Shown: positions 10,552-20,072 of the stretch, one piece after another | Position numbering within the stretch: the first letter of the stretch is position 1 | Layout of the letters: every line of letters starts with the position of its first letter | Source of the DNA: Hysterangium stoloniferum | Lineage: Eukaryota > Basidiomycota > Agaricomycetes > Hysterangiales > Hysterangiaceae | Length of the DNA stretch: 64,000 bases | NCBI GenBank assembly: GCA_015178975.1 | Contig: WHVD01000062.1 | Span: 248,001 to 312,000 of the forward strand | Direction of reading: 5' to 3' | The notes under the pieces: generated by a model | Databases searched by the model: none | The model's input: only the letters and a program-made list of their open reading frames with translations | Told to the model about the DNA's origin: nothing | Program-made: the position numbers and the translations under genes

Positions 10552-12825
10552 CTATACACTCCCTCCGACCGACGCCATAGTCTAGAGAGGTAAGTCAGAG
10601 ATCATATCGAGCACGAGTAAAGGCACTCACAAATGGGGATGCAGTCGGCCCATCCAGAATCGCTAACTCCTCGGGAGAAAATGGCAGCTTTGGCACGAGC
10701 AAAATACGAATAGGGACAAGGAGCATGATAATCACGGGGAATCCAATGGCAGCTGTGTAAGTATATTGCATCAAAACAATGAATCAGAGAGAAAGGGAAC
10801 GCACAAATCGTCTGCACGATGGTCATAGTTGCCCCAAAAGCAATAAGCTCAATCACCGTAAAAAGCACGATCCTTGACTTCCGCACGCAACGCAAGGGCT
10901 CCTCTTGGTCCATGAGCGACTTGTCACGGCTGAGGTACAGGATCCGTCTTGTGATGCCATTTGCGGACAGGGCATCGAGGCCCATGTACCAGCTATCCCT
11001 TTTGCGTCTGCACGAAGTTCGTACCGTTGAAAAGCGGCTGACTCACAACAATCCGGCCAACACCCCTCTTGGGATCAAACCTAGGACGTGGAGGAATGGA
11101 CCAGTGAGAAGGACAAGACATAGGGCACCTTGTGCGAGGTTAGAGAGGCGCTGCTCGACGACAGCGATGGGAACTTCGGTTAGAGGACCGTGGTATCCTT
11201 CTTCTTCTAAGACGTCAGGGACACCGGCATTCGTACGATAGGTTTGGGCAACTTCAATCGTGCGGTGTTGAGGCTGGATATCATGAGCATCCTCCGTAGC
11301 GGGGTGGGATGTTGAGATAGGTGCTGAGTTGATGGTTTCATTCTGAAATGGATTTGGTGCTGATTCCTCTTTTGAGAAAGATTTAGAGGATCTGGCGCAT
11401 TGACCGAGGACGACGAGGGATTGGGTGTGGATCGGGGCTTGGGGGATTAGACCTGGAATAACAGGTGAGAGGAAGAAAGATGGTGATTAGAATGGAATAT
11501 GGAATACCATTCGGCGCAGGCACACCGATAACTCCCGCAATGAGTGTTGTTATTCCCAGCAGGAAGAAGTCATAGTGGAACCCTGGTGGCTTGCGCAAGG
11601 GGAAGTTCGATCCTTGCGCCATGAGCGACTATAAGCCACTCATTAATCAATTCGATTAAAAATATAGCAAAACCATGACGAAATGTCTCACCGAAACATT
11701 GTGGTCGAAGAAGAACAGGACCCAGAGCGCCAATCCAAACGGAAACGCAATCGCGACCCATTTACCATCTAGCTCCCAGAACCTAACCAGCCATTCCCTC
11801 CGCCCTGCGGCTTCGAACGCGCCTAGAACGGGAAGCGTGGCCGGGTTGGAATCGTTAAAACGACCCCAGTAGGCGAGGGCAGAAGTTGCCACAATGGATA
11901 TTGGCATGCCATAATCTGCAAACACGCGGCGGACATGGCGGTGGAAGAAGTTGGATTGGGCGAGGACACGAAAGCAAACGGAGAGAGACAGCATGACGAA
12001 GGCGAGGATGATGGAAACGTAGGCTGAGGGAAGAGGAGAAGTATGAAATTGACGGGTAAGGACCTGGATTCCGTATTGGATATAGACCTGGAGAGCGATG
12101 AATTAAGTTTAAGGGGTGCTGAGGGGTTGGGTGACGACTTACCCAGGACACGAAGAAACCGAAGGTGTCACAGGAAAAGATGGTGACATATTTCAAGAGA
12201 TTACACCCTGAATAGCTGCATGAGTATAGGCTAGGTATTGCGAACAGATTGGCAGTATACAATTCAAGGCGGCCGTTATCCAATGGAGGATTGCCCCCCA
12301 TAGATATACCCAGCCGACGAACTGGAGGTAGTTAGGCCCATTAGGGTGGTTGGCTACGACGTCAAATATGGTTTTGTTAAGAACGGTAATAGGACCTGAC
12401 ACGATGTTAACAGGAGCAGATGAAACAAGTGGTAAAGGAGGCACCAGTCACACCAGCAATGCACAGGGGTTGGGCACCGAAGATGGAGAATACAGCAGCC
12501 GCCATGAAGGAGGAAAGGAGCACTTCAGCGACACCATATTGCTGGGTGGTTTCTATGAGATCTAGGGAGAATGCGATGCCGGGGAATACGCTGTAAGTCA
12601 AGTTGAGAACGGCTAAAGACACCGCGAACTTTAGATATACACGCACTTTGAGAAGAAGGTCAACGCAGTAGCAGGGACGACACGGTAGTTGTATGCATCT
12701 GTCCAGTCTGATGTGTAGTACGGGACGCGAGCTTTGATGTCTCTGATGATTCCATGGAATGGACGAATATTCAAGAGGTAGCGTCGAATGCGTCGACGCC
12801 GAACCGACAATTGCTCGTCGTGCAT
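10552..12825 (-). CDS. bor1: Bor1-type borate/anion transporter (SLC4 bicarbonate-transporter family)
   Basis: Ten exons on the minus strand (12825-12647, 12590-12445, 12395-12261, 12207-12143, 12087-11692, 11628-11508, 11452-11047, 10992-10805, 10752-10631, 10581-10552) join in frame to 595 residues; yeast Bor1 has 576. All nine introns are 49-63 nt with GT-AG ends. Landmarks are DWTDAYNYRVVPATALTFFS, NVFPGIAFSLDLIETTQQYG, FGAQPLCIAGVTGPITVLN, FSCDTFGFFVSWVYIQYG, KPPGFHYDFFLLG, LIPRGVLAGLFWYMGLDAL and the C-terminal LDGPTASPF...VGGSV. Bor1 proteins export borate across the plasma membrane; the family moves bicarbonate in animals. About 12 or more hydrophobic segments are visible. A polar loop of some 80 residues (around 360-440) lies before the last membrane segments. 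It looks intact. Confidence 0.94.
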
Positions 12826-13662
12826 GAATGAATGGGGAGGAAGTAAAAAGGGGGAATGAGGGCGTTTACGTTAGTACTCATCTGATATTCATATTATGGT
12901 TGAAACTAAAAATTAAAAATTATTTTTATCACCGTGAAAACCTCTTAAACCCTCTGCCCGATGTGATAAGCGCTCTCAAAGTATCGCGCAAGCCTCTCTG
13001 GAATACGTCGACACGATCTATACTGCCTTGAACTGAAGTTTTTACCTAGAGTGTGCACCTTCAGCAGTCAATAAGCGGCATCTAGTAGTGTTCAGAGCGA
13101 CCCTGGCTGCCAAAAAAAAAAATTCGCGGCCAATCTGGCCACTGTCCAAATGTGGTGATGACATAGTTGTTGTGCAAAGCCAAGAAGTGTCCACTTGGCT
13201 ATTTTTCTTTTTGAAACGCTTCGATGTATATCAGTTCCGCCTTTGAATTAAGAAAATTGCAATTGAACACAAGCTTGAGAAGGCTTACTCCACTACAGCT
13301 GTGTTGGGGACCCTGCCCGGCCCGTGGATTTGGCACCATCATGTCTGGCACTTCATCACCGTTTTGACAACCGTGTGCTTGGGAAGTTAGTATGTGGGAA
13401 CCGTCGAGTGCGGGGAACATATTATTTACATCTAGCAAAGTCGAAAAAGAAGTATGTAATATCTATACTACTCAGACCATGTAGACCAAATAGTATTGGT
13501 ACCAAGGTACACATGGTACAAGTACTGTCTCCCCTGTACAGGTCTCACTTGCCACCTCAGTACCCTTTTAGTATTGTTTAGTACTTTACATTTAGTCTCC
13601 CTGCCTTGTCATCAACTTCCTATAATTCATCTCACCTTCACTTCTTTGATCAGCCCTCTGGT
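12826..13662. other. Intergenic region upstream of bor1
   Basis: About 840 bp lies between the bor1 start and a solo LTR. It should hold the bor1 promoter. No gene, tRNA or clear repeat was found; the short open frames are not convincing. Confidence 0.5.
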
Positions 13663-14296
13663 TGTGAAGAGTAGTGGAAGTTCTAACCATTCTATATACG
13701 AAGGATATCGACCGTTTAGGTACGACACTAAGATGTATTGACTGTCGAAGTCTAATACAGAATGAACACATATTGACTACTTAGTTCAATACGGTAGAGG
13801 GAAGTAGCTATCTAGAATAAGGTAGAGAGCTAAAACGAATAAGTAGAATCGACTGTCAAGTGCGATTCTGAACGACTACTCGAGAGTAAAGTAGAGTACT
13901 AGAGAGTCGAATAATAGAGTAGCGTGGATGTGGTCCATGTGAGTTGAGATAAGGATTGAGTTTCGACTGGTACAGTTCGAAACTCTGATAGAGTAGATAG
14001 CTAAAGCCCGTCTGTGATGGTTGAGACGATACACCAATCACAACTTACAGGACACTAATGGGTGTCTGGGTAAGTCGTGGTTGCAGTGTAAAAAGTGTCT
14101 GAGTTCTAAACTACGGGCGCTAGAATACATAAGTCTGGCAAGTATGCGCCCACAAGAGTCGATGTACTGCATACATAGGTTGTCGAACTAAATATAGATG
14201 TGTAACAAAATAAAGAGAAAACGGAAATAATAAAGGGAATATAGTAGGAGCTCATCTGGCTATATTTCCTGAGAGTATTTCGCCATACCTCTCACA
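13663..14296 (-). mobile_element. Solo LTR family A
   Basis: This 634 bp copy reads TGTGAGAGG...TCTTCACA on the minus strand. It is flanked by an exact 5 bp duplication CTGGT (13658-13662 and 14297-14301). With no internal sequence beside it, it is a solo LTR left by recombination between the two LTRs of a former element. Confidence 0.92.
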
Positions 14297-14301
14297 CTGG
14301 T

Positions 14302-14808
14302 CATCCATCTCATTGTAGTACAAAACCTTCTTCATGTATGCTATATTTCTTTAGTTCAAAAATCAAGTTAAATTATCCTCTACTAGTTCTCAGTTTCTTT
14401 CCTCCCTTCTCAATACCCTCAAAGACATTCTTTGGCAAGTTGTGAACCCTTACCTTATAACTCTTAGTGTTTTGGCCTACCAGTCAATTGAACTAAGTGT
14501 CGATCTTCGCCTTTATTGTACTATCCACTCTGTTTGAAATACTGGAGCACCCTAACAGTTTGTGCAAGGGTACAATACATAAGTTGAAGCCAAGCTCCAC
14601 TACATTTATAGAGTTGGGCCTTCTGACTAGTATAATCTCTATCATCAGCCCCCCAACTTAAAGCCCTCTTTCCCCTATTTGTTTAGATCTTAATAAAGTT
14701 CCCTGGTTCTGCAGCATAATAAACATTATAAAAATGTATATTATATTTATTATAGTGTGAATAATTATGGGAAAAAATCATGTAGAGGACTATACATTAG
14801 TCAGCTCC
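14302..14808. other. Unassigned AT-rich spacer
   Basis: The roughly 500 bp between the two LTR insertions shows no coding potential or recognisable repeat. It is contiguous with sequence beyond 16586, because the D element is inserted in between. Confidence 0.4.
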
Positions 14809-15404
14809 TGTTAAGGGTGTGTACACAGAGGGTTTCTGGAGAAACCCTTGGGAAAGCCGGTAGGACTTGGCTTCAGCTTATAGGCTGCACCCTCACAAGA
14901 TCGTCTTGTCCAATTTCAAATGGACAGATGGGAATCCCGGCGAGTCTGGGCAGGGTTTGTGGGTTGAGAGGTTGGGGAGTCGAGATAGATAAGTCAGAGG
15001 TCGAGTGATAGAGGCATCAGAGCCCATGGGTTCCGACTAGTAAGAGCAGTGTGATTCAAAGAGGGATTTAGAGTGGAAAATATACTAAGATTACTGGGGA
15101 GAATCTAAGCTGATTTTCTGACTGGATTGTATGTACAACATCTGCCAGACTATATAGACTGTGGAATGAATAACATACCAAATCCAGTAATAATGAAAAC
15201 TAAACTAACAAACATAAAACGAGATAAGTAAACACCAAACTTGGTGTTAGGAACGGGATGGAACAGAGTGGAGTCCGAATCGTGACAGGTCATAAAACCA
15301 TAACGGGAATGGAGTGGAAGTGGAGTCCGAATCATGACAGGTAATTTGACTATAACAGGAATGGGGCTCAGTTAGAGGGATGATGGGTTTTCTGAGTGGG
15401 GTCT

Positions 15405-16224
15405 TGTTACAACCGGGCAAATCCCACCGGACTCCGGGCACTAACTCGTACGCCCCCACGTGCTACAAGCACCAATCGTCTGTTTATAGGATTTCCCGCC
15501 CGGACTCCGTTACGTCAAGACTCGTTACGTTCGACCTCATTAAGACACATATCAGTCACCGGACTTCCCCCGGACCCCGTCTCTGTCTATGTCCGTCTTC
15601 GTCCCACGCATCAGTCACCGGTCCCCGCTTAGAATCCCGTCACCGCTCTAATCGAGCCCCGTTCCTGTTTTAGTCAAATGACCTGTCACGATTTAGGACT
15701 CCGCTCCCGCTCCGTTTCCCGTTATGGGTTATGCTTTGTCACGATTCGGACTCCGCTCCGTTCCGTCCCATTCCTAACACCAATTTGGTGTTTACTATTC
15801 CCGTTCTATGTTTTGCTCGTTTCGTCTCATTATTACTGGATTCGGTATGTCATGCATTCCACGGTCTATATAAACTGGCAGATGTTGTACATACAATCCA
15901 GTCAGAAAATCAGCTTAGATTCCCCTCAGTAATCTAATACATTTTCCTCTCTAAAACCCTACTCTTATCAGACCGCTCGCACTAGTCGGAGCCCACGGGC
16001 TCCGGCGCATCTATCTCTCTCGACTATCTCGATTCACGACTCTCGACTCACGACCTACGACTCACGACCCACGAACCCCCGCCCGGACTCCCCGGGATTC
16101 CCGTCCGCCTGTCTGAAATTGGACAACACGATCTAGCGAGGGCGCAGCCTATAAGCTGAAGCCAAGTCCTACCGGATATCCCGCGGGTTTCTCTGGAAAC
16201 CCGGCCTGAGTGTGTATCCTAACA
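15405..16224 (+). mobile_element. Solo LTR family D (inner), inserted in the outer D LTR
   Basis: This 820 bp copy runs TGTTACAACCGG to TATCCTAACA and is flanked by the exact duplication GGTCT (15400-15404 and 16225-16229). It is in the opposite orientation to the D LTR it entered, so it is the younger of the two. Confidence 0.93.
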
Positions 16225-16341
16225 GGTCTGGTGACTGATGTGTGGGATGGGGTCAGAGATAAACAGGGTCAGAGTCTGGTGGGTTTTCCAGTGACTGATA
16301 CACGAAGTAACGAATGTCAAACATGGACAGGCCTGACATAT

Positions 16342-16570
16342 GGAGTCTGGCAGGAATTCCGGTAAACTGACAATTGGTGCATATAGGGTGTGGGTGCATA
16401 TAAGTTAGTGCCAGGAGTCTAGCAGGAATTCTGGTAAACTGACAATTGGTGCATATAGGGTGTGGGTGCATATAAGTTAGTGCCAGGAGTCCAGCAGGAA
16501 TTCTGGTAAACTGACAATTGGTGCATATAGGGTGTGGGTGCATATAAGTTAGTGCCGGGAGTCCAGCAGG
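16342..16570 (-). repeat. 72 bp tandem repeat in the D LTR, three units plus a partial
   Basis: Three units of 72 bp start at 16342, 16414 and 16486 and a partial one at 16558. Each contains GCAGGAATTC, CTGACAATTGGTGC and GCATATAAGTTAGTGCC. The TATA-like motif is therefore repeated in the same arrangement. Units differ from one another by only a few bases. Other D copies carry only one such unit. Confidence 0.85.
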
Positions 16571-16591
16571 AATTCCGGTTGTAACAGCTCC

Positions 16592-16975
16592 CCAATGTAC
16601 TGATACTGGTCCCCCATGATGTCACCCATAATCATAATTCATCATTTGACCAGACTAGCAGTCCATGGGACAAGGGTGCCAGCATCATTCAGAATTTCCT
16701 CAATACATATATCATGATACATATTTGTCACAGCCTAGAGCTTGACTGTATACATGTCAAAGTCCCTCCCTCCACCTTCCACTCCAAAAAGAGACATGAA
16801 TCCTCACAAGTTCATTATGACACCCCCTCATGGCTTACCTTTGGTCTTATATTTACACATGTGATAAAATTGCCTTGAAGATAGCCCAGACATTGTGAAG
16901 AGTTAGCTCATGAACATACAAGGACTCATACTTCAGATACACACTTTTCATGCTCAGCATACACAAACTACAAAA
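16592..16975. other. Decayed repeat-like sequence
   Basis: The stretch between the D insertion and the start of recognisable transposase-like coding has no usable motif. It may be the 3' flank of the transposase-like remnant or intergenic DNA. Confidence 0.3.
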
Positions 16976-18290
16976 GACCCTCTCCTCCTGACTCTTCCTT
17001 CAATTGATGGACCACATCCTGATTTACAAGCTGCAGAAGGTTCTCAGTGCCAAGATCTTTGTATGTAGCAAGTACCACATTAGGTGACATCCTGAATGGC
17101 AAAAACCTTGTGTTTGTCCTTCTGAACCTGATGATTGTTGAAGTGATCTTGTCAATGGTCAAGCTCCTGTTGGATGAGCTTTGGCCATAACCACTGAACC
17201 AGCTCACTGTGATGTGTCAGTAATAATTAGATATACAGTGAATACAACTTACTAATGATGAATATCCTTCAGATTATAAATGTCCTTGCCAGCATCTTGA
17301 TGTACTTTCACATTATCACCCTACTTGAGAAAAGTTGGAGCCACCCACACTCAATGGTAGCATTGTAGATTGATTTGAAAAAACAGTATACACCTTAAGG
17401 CATTTGCAATACCAAAGACTCTGCCAGTTTCACTCCCACCATCAGTTGTTGTTTGAACAGGCATTTGCATCAGTACCATGAAATTGTCAGGTGGAGGGCT
17501 TACCGCCCATCTTTTTAATCAAGCTCAAATACAAATACACAATCACCACTTTCAGACAATTGTTTTGAAGTACCCAGATCTTCAACCATGCCCCTGACCA
17601 TACATCTCATATTGCCAATAGTGGAAACCCAATTGCCACAAGCTTGTCATGACCATCCCCACTCCACTCTTGATAAGGGCCCAACAGCACAAGGGGCGAA
17701 TGATTTATCTTTCTTGCACCGGGTTGTCTAATCGCAAAACTGGTCGGGTCTTGAAACCGTATAGTTTGTGTAATGAAACTTCTAGAAAGAATTATCAAAA
17801 AACGCAGTAGGCTGCAATGCACACACATACCTTGTCAAGCTAACCCCAGTCCCCGCAGTGATGGCTTTCTTTACTACCCGAGGTCCTTGCCGGCTTGTGG
17901 GATCATGAGCCATTTGGTCAAGGACGAGTTGTCGCTTCACGGTCTTCGGGAGACTACTCATTGTAGTACCACTGCCTTGCAATAGTGAGCAATAGTTGCT
18001 TCACTAATAAAAGAAAAAAAGTGAGGTTGAATATCTGGAGAACAATACGAGTAGTTGTACCTCATCTGGATCCCATGCTCTGCAAGACGTAGCTTGCTGA
18101 GTGCCTTACAGTTGGTAATGCCACGTCGGTGATATTCAACGAAAAGTTGCTTTATGCTTTCATCTTTAGAAGGCGCTATGAATGGTTATTCGAAAAATGT
18201 TAACAATAATTATATGAGACAGTGAAAGATTACTCACAGCAGTGCTTGTATTGATTGGATCCTGAAGGATTCCGATTGTACTAGGGTGCC
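16976..18290 (-). pseudogene. Transposase-like DDE (integrase-core) protein remnant of the mushroom 'EWS-DGHDKL' type
   Basis: Reading the minus strand, I see a helix-rich N-terminal part (IKQLFVEYHRRGITNCKALS near 18150), then MSSLPKTVKRQLVLDQMAHD near 17960, the motif YQEWSGDGHDKLVAIGFP near 17660, TTTDGGSETG near 17440, and a segment resembling HN-TIERGW near 17350. The last recognisable part is GTENLLQLVNQDV near 17030. I recall this order from a protein family common in Agaricomycete genomes, in which the D, D and E would form an integrase-like active site. The official family name is not known to me. The copy is clearly decayed. No terminal repeats were found. Confidence 0.6.
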
Positions 18291-18629
18291 AGGCGGGGAT
18301 AGCAGACTCGGTGTCTGACATCAACGACAATGATGAGCAGTGACGGCGGTGATAGTGGGCAACGGCGGAGGTGATAGTGGAGGGAACGACAGTGATATTG
18401 GACGGCCGGCAGCGAGAAACGACAGTGATAGAAGGCGGCGGCGACGTCGACGTCGACCATTGTCAACCAAAATTCCAAGTACTTAAGCAAAGTGCGAAAC
18501 TATGCATTATTAATGAGTTCGGATTTGGCGAGCACTTAACTTATCGCTGTCAGAATCTAGACCTGGCTAAGGACATAAGCTCGGGCGGAAGCAAAGCGAT
18601 TTAGCGTCTCCTTCAACCCCGCTGTCAAA
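18291..18629. other. Intergenic, upstream of the phosphatase gene
   Basis: This contains a short low-complexity block of GGCGGTGATAGTGG-like repeats at about 18340-18460. The promoter of the gene at 18630 should lie here. No confident site can be named. Confidence 0.4.
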
Positions 18630-19274
18630 ATGGGAACTCAGTGGAAGTATATCACACCAAAGGTATTGACAGGCATTTATGATTTACTCTCTCCCCCTGA
18701 CTTTTGTATAGGATCTTCATTCTCTAATCAAGAGCACTACCCCTGGAAAGGACTATCTCGTTGTCGATGTTCGCGATGAAGACTTCATAGGCGGCAATGT
18801 CAAAGGCTGTCTGCATGCACCATTTCAACGGTATGAGTCTGAACTCCCTGGATTCATCATCAAGGTCAAGGATATTCCAACTGTCATATTTCACTGTATG
18901 TATTCACAAGTCCGGTAAGTAATCATGACCGTAGGTCCCATCAAGATTACCATTGCTCATATCCGCCACGCAAGAGGACCAAAATCTGCCCGAGTAGGTA
19001 AAATATGTATGGTGTTTATCATTGGCTCTGATTAGCACCCTCATGCAATTAGTTGTACGCAGAAAAACGGATTTCTCTCGCCGATGATCCAGATAAACTA
19101 GTTGAACAACAAATACTCGTTCTACAGGGAGGCTTTGCCTCATTACAAGCTGTATACAAGGTTTATACGAGGTCTTTTCCTTCCGAGCATATCATTCATT
19201 AGCTCAACCCGTAGGATGATCCAGACGTGATTGAAAAATGGGACAAGTCGGTATGGGAGTATGCATTTATGTAG
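18630..19274 (+). CDS. Small rhodanese/Cdc25-type phosphatase (Ibp1/Ych1/Acr2 family)
   Basis: Five exons (18630-18662, 18712-18914, 18975-18993, 19053-19160, 19215-19274) join in frame to 140 residues. The fold landmarks are YLVVDVRDEDFIGGNVKGC, then the catalytic loop FHCMYSQVRGPKSAR, where Cys73 and Arg79 form the HC-x5-R signature of Cdc25 and Acr2-type enzymes. LVLQGGFASLQ and a C-terminal helix with KWDKSVWEYAFM follow. Fission yeast Ibp1 and budding yeast Ych1/Acr2 have this size and layout. Members are protein-tyrosine phosphatases or arsenate reductases, and the sequence alone does not tell which. The gene appears intact. Exon 3 is only 19 nt. Confidence 0.9.
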
Positions 19275-19780
19275 ACCTTCGGAAAGAGAGCTGCATGTAG
19301 CAAGTCACAATAAACCATTGAAGCATTGTTGCTTCAAGTACTCAGTCTCGTCTAGTTAGTAAATTTGCATACGCATACTTCCGTCGAGTTATTATCTTAG
19401 AGGTCGCCGTGTTGTCAATCGTTTTCAAAGCAAATGCACGACAATGAAAGTAATTTATTAAACGACCTGATGAGGTGGGCAGCTACAGGAAGACCTCTAA
19501 TTACAAAACCAACGCCATTACTTATACCGCTCAGTGGGCCAGTCCAGCCCCGGTCACTTACTGTTGCTCAACAAACCCTCGTTGTGGCTGAGCATATGTT
19601 TTCAAGTCGTGAGAATCAACCTATTTGTTGCGTCCTTTCATTAAACAGCTACACCTGTCGTGGAGGTCGGATATCGTAAAACCCACCCCAGTAAGTTTGT
19701 CAAATTTTGCAATTTATTTCTGAGGCTGGCCGCTCTGTCGGCCCCGTCAAAAGTTGGTGATGGAAATGGATTTCGTCAAT
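19275..19780. other. Intergenic region
   Basis: No gene is supported here. The open frame at 19434-19679 has no recognisable features and is not conserved-looking. Confidence 0.4.
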
Positions 19781-19886
19781 GAGAGTATTTGCAACTGATG
19801 AAATGTTAGCAAACTGAATTGGTTCCTGATATGAATATCAGGAACACCATTCAGTTTGCTAATATATATTAGTTGCAAATACTCTC
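19781..19886. mobile_element. Foldback MITE, 106 bp near-palindrome
   Basis: The element begins GAGAGTATTTGCAACT and ends with the complement AGTTGCAAATACTCTC. The arms also match further in (GCAAACTGAAT and ATTCAGTTTGC, CCTGAT and ATCAGG), leaving a tiny loop. A motif with the same end (AGAGTATTTGCAACTAAT) occurs at about 63647. It carries no gene. Confidence 0.75.
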
Positions 19887-20072
19887 TAATTTTTGGCCAA
19901 TAGCGCATCTGAGCATATTTACCCATCCGTCGTAAGTGGGTTAAGCTTTATTTACATACTTCTCAATACAATCAAACAAGCCGCTTACCGAGGAACTTGC
20001 TTAGAAATTGTCACAATCTAATCTACTGATTGTCAAACGTATATAATTATGTGAACACCATATTTCATACTA
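19887..20072. other. Downstream flank of the sugar transporter
   Basis: Short spacer between the foldback element and the stop codon of the transporter gene; nothing else is visible. Confidence 0.4.

Larger units (their letters stand above)
14809..16586 (-). mobile_element. Solo LTR family D (outer), interrupted by a second D LTR
   Basis: The minus-strand copy starts TGTTACAACCGG at 16586 and ends CCTTAACA at 14809. Its exact 5 bp target duplication is GCTCC (14804-14808 and 16587-16591). Without the nested copy it is 953 bp. It contains a tandem block of 72 bp units that the nested copy lacks. Confidence 0.93.

Noticed and set aside
12828-13031. Short plus-strand frame opposite the bor1 start
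   Set aside because: Random-looking composition and no supporting signals.
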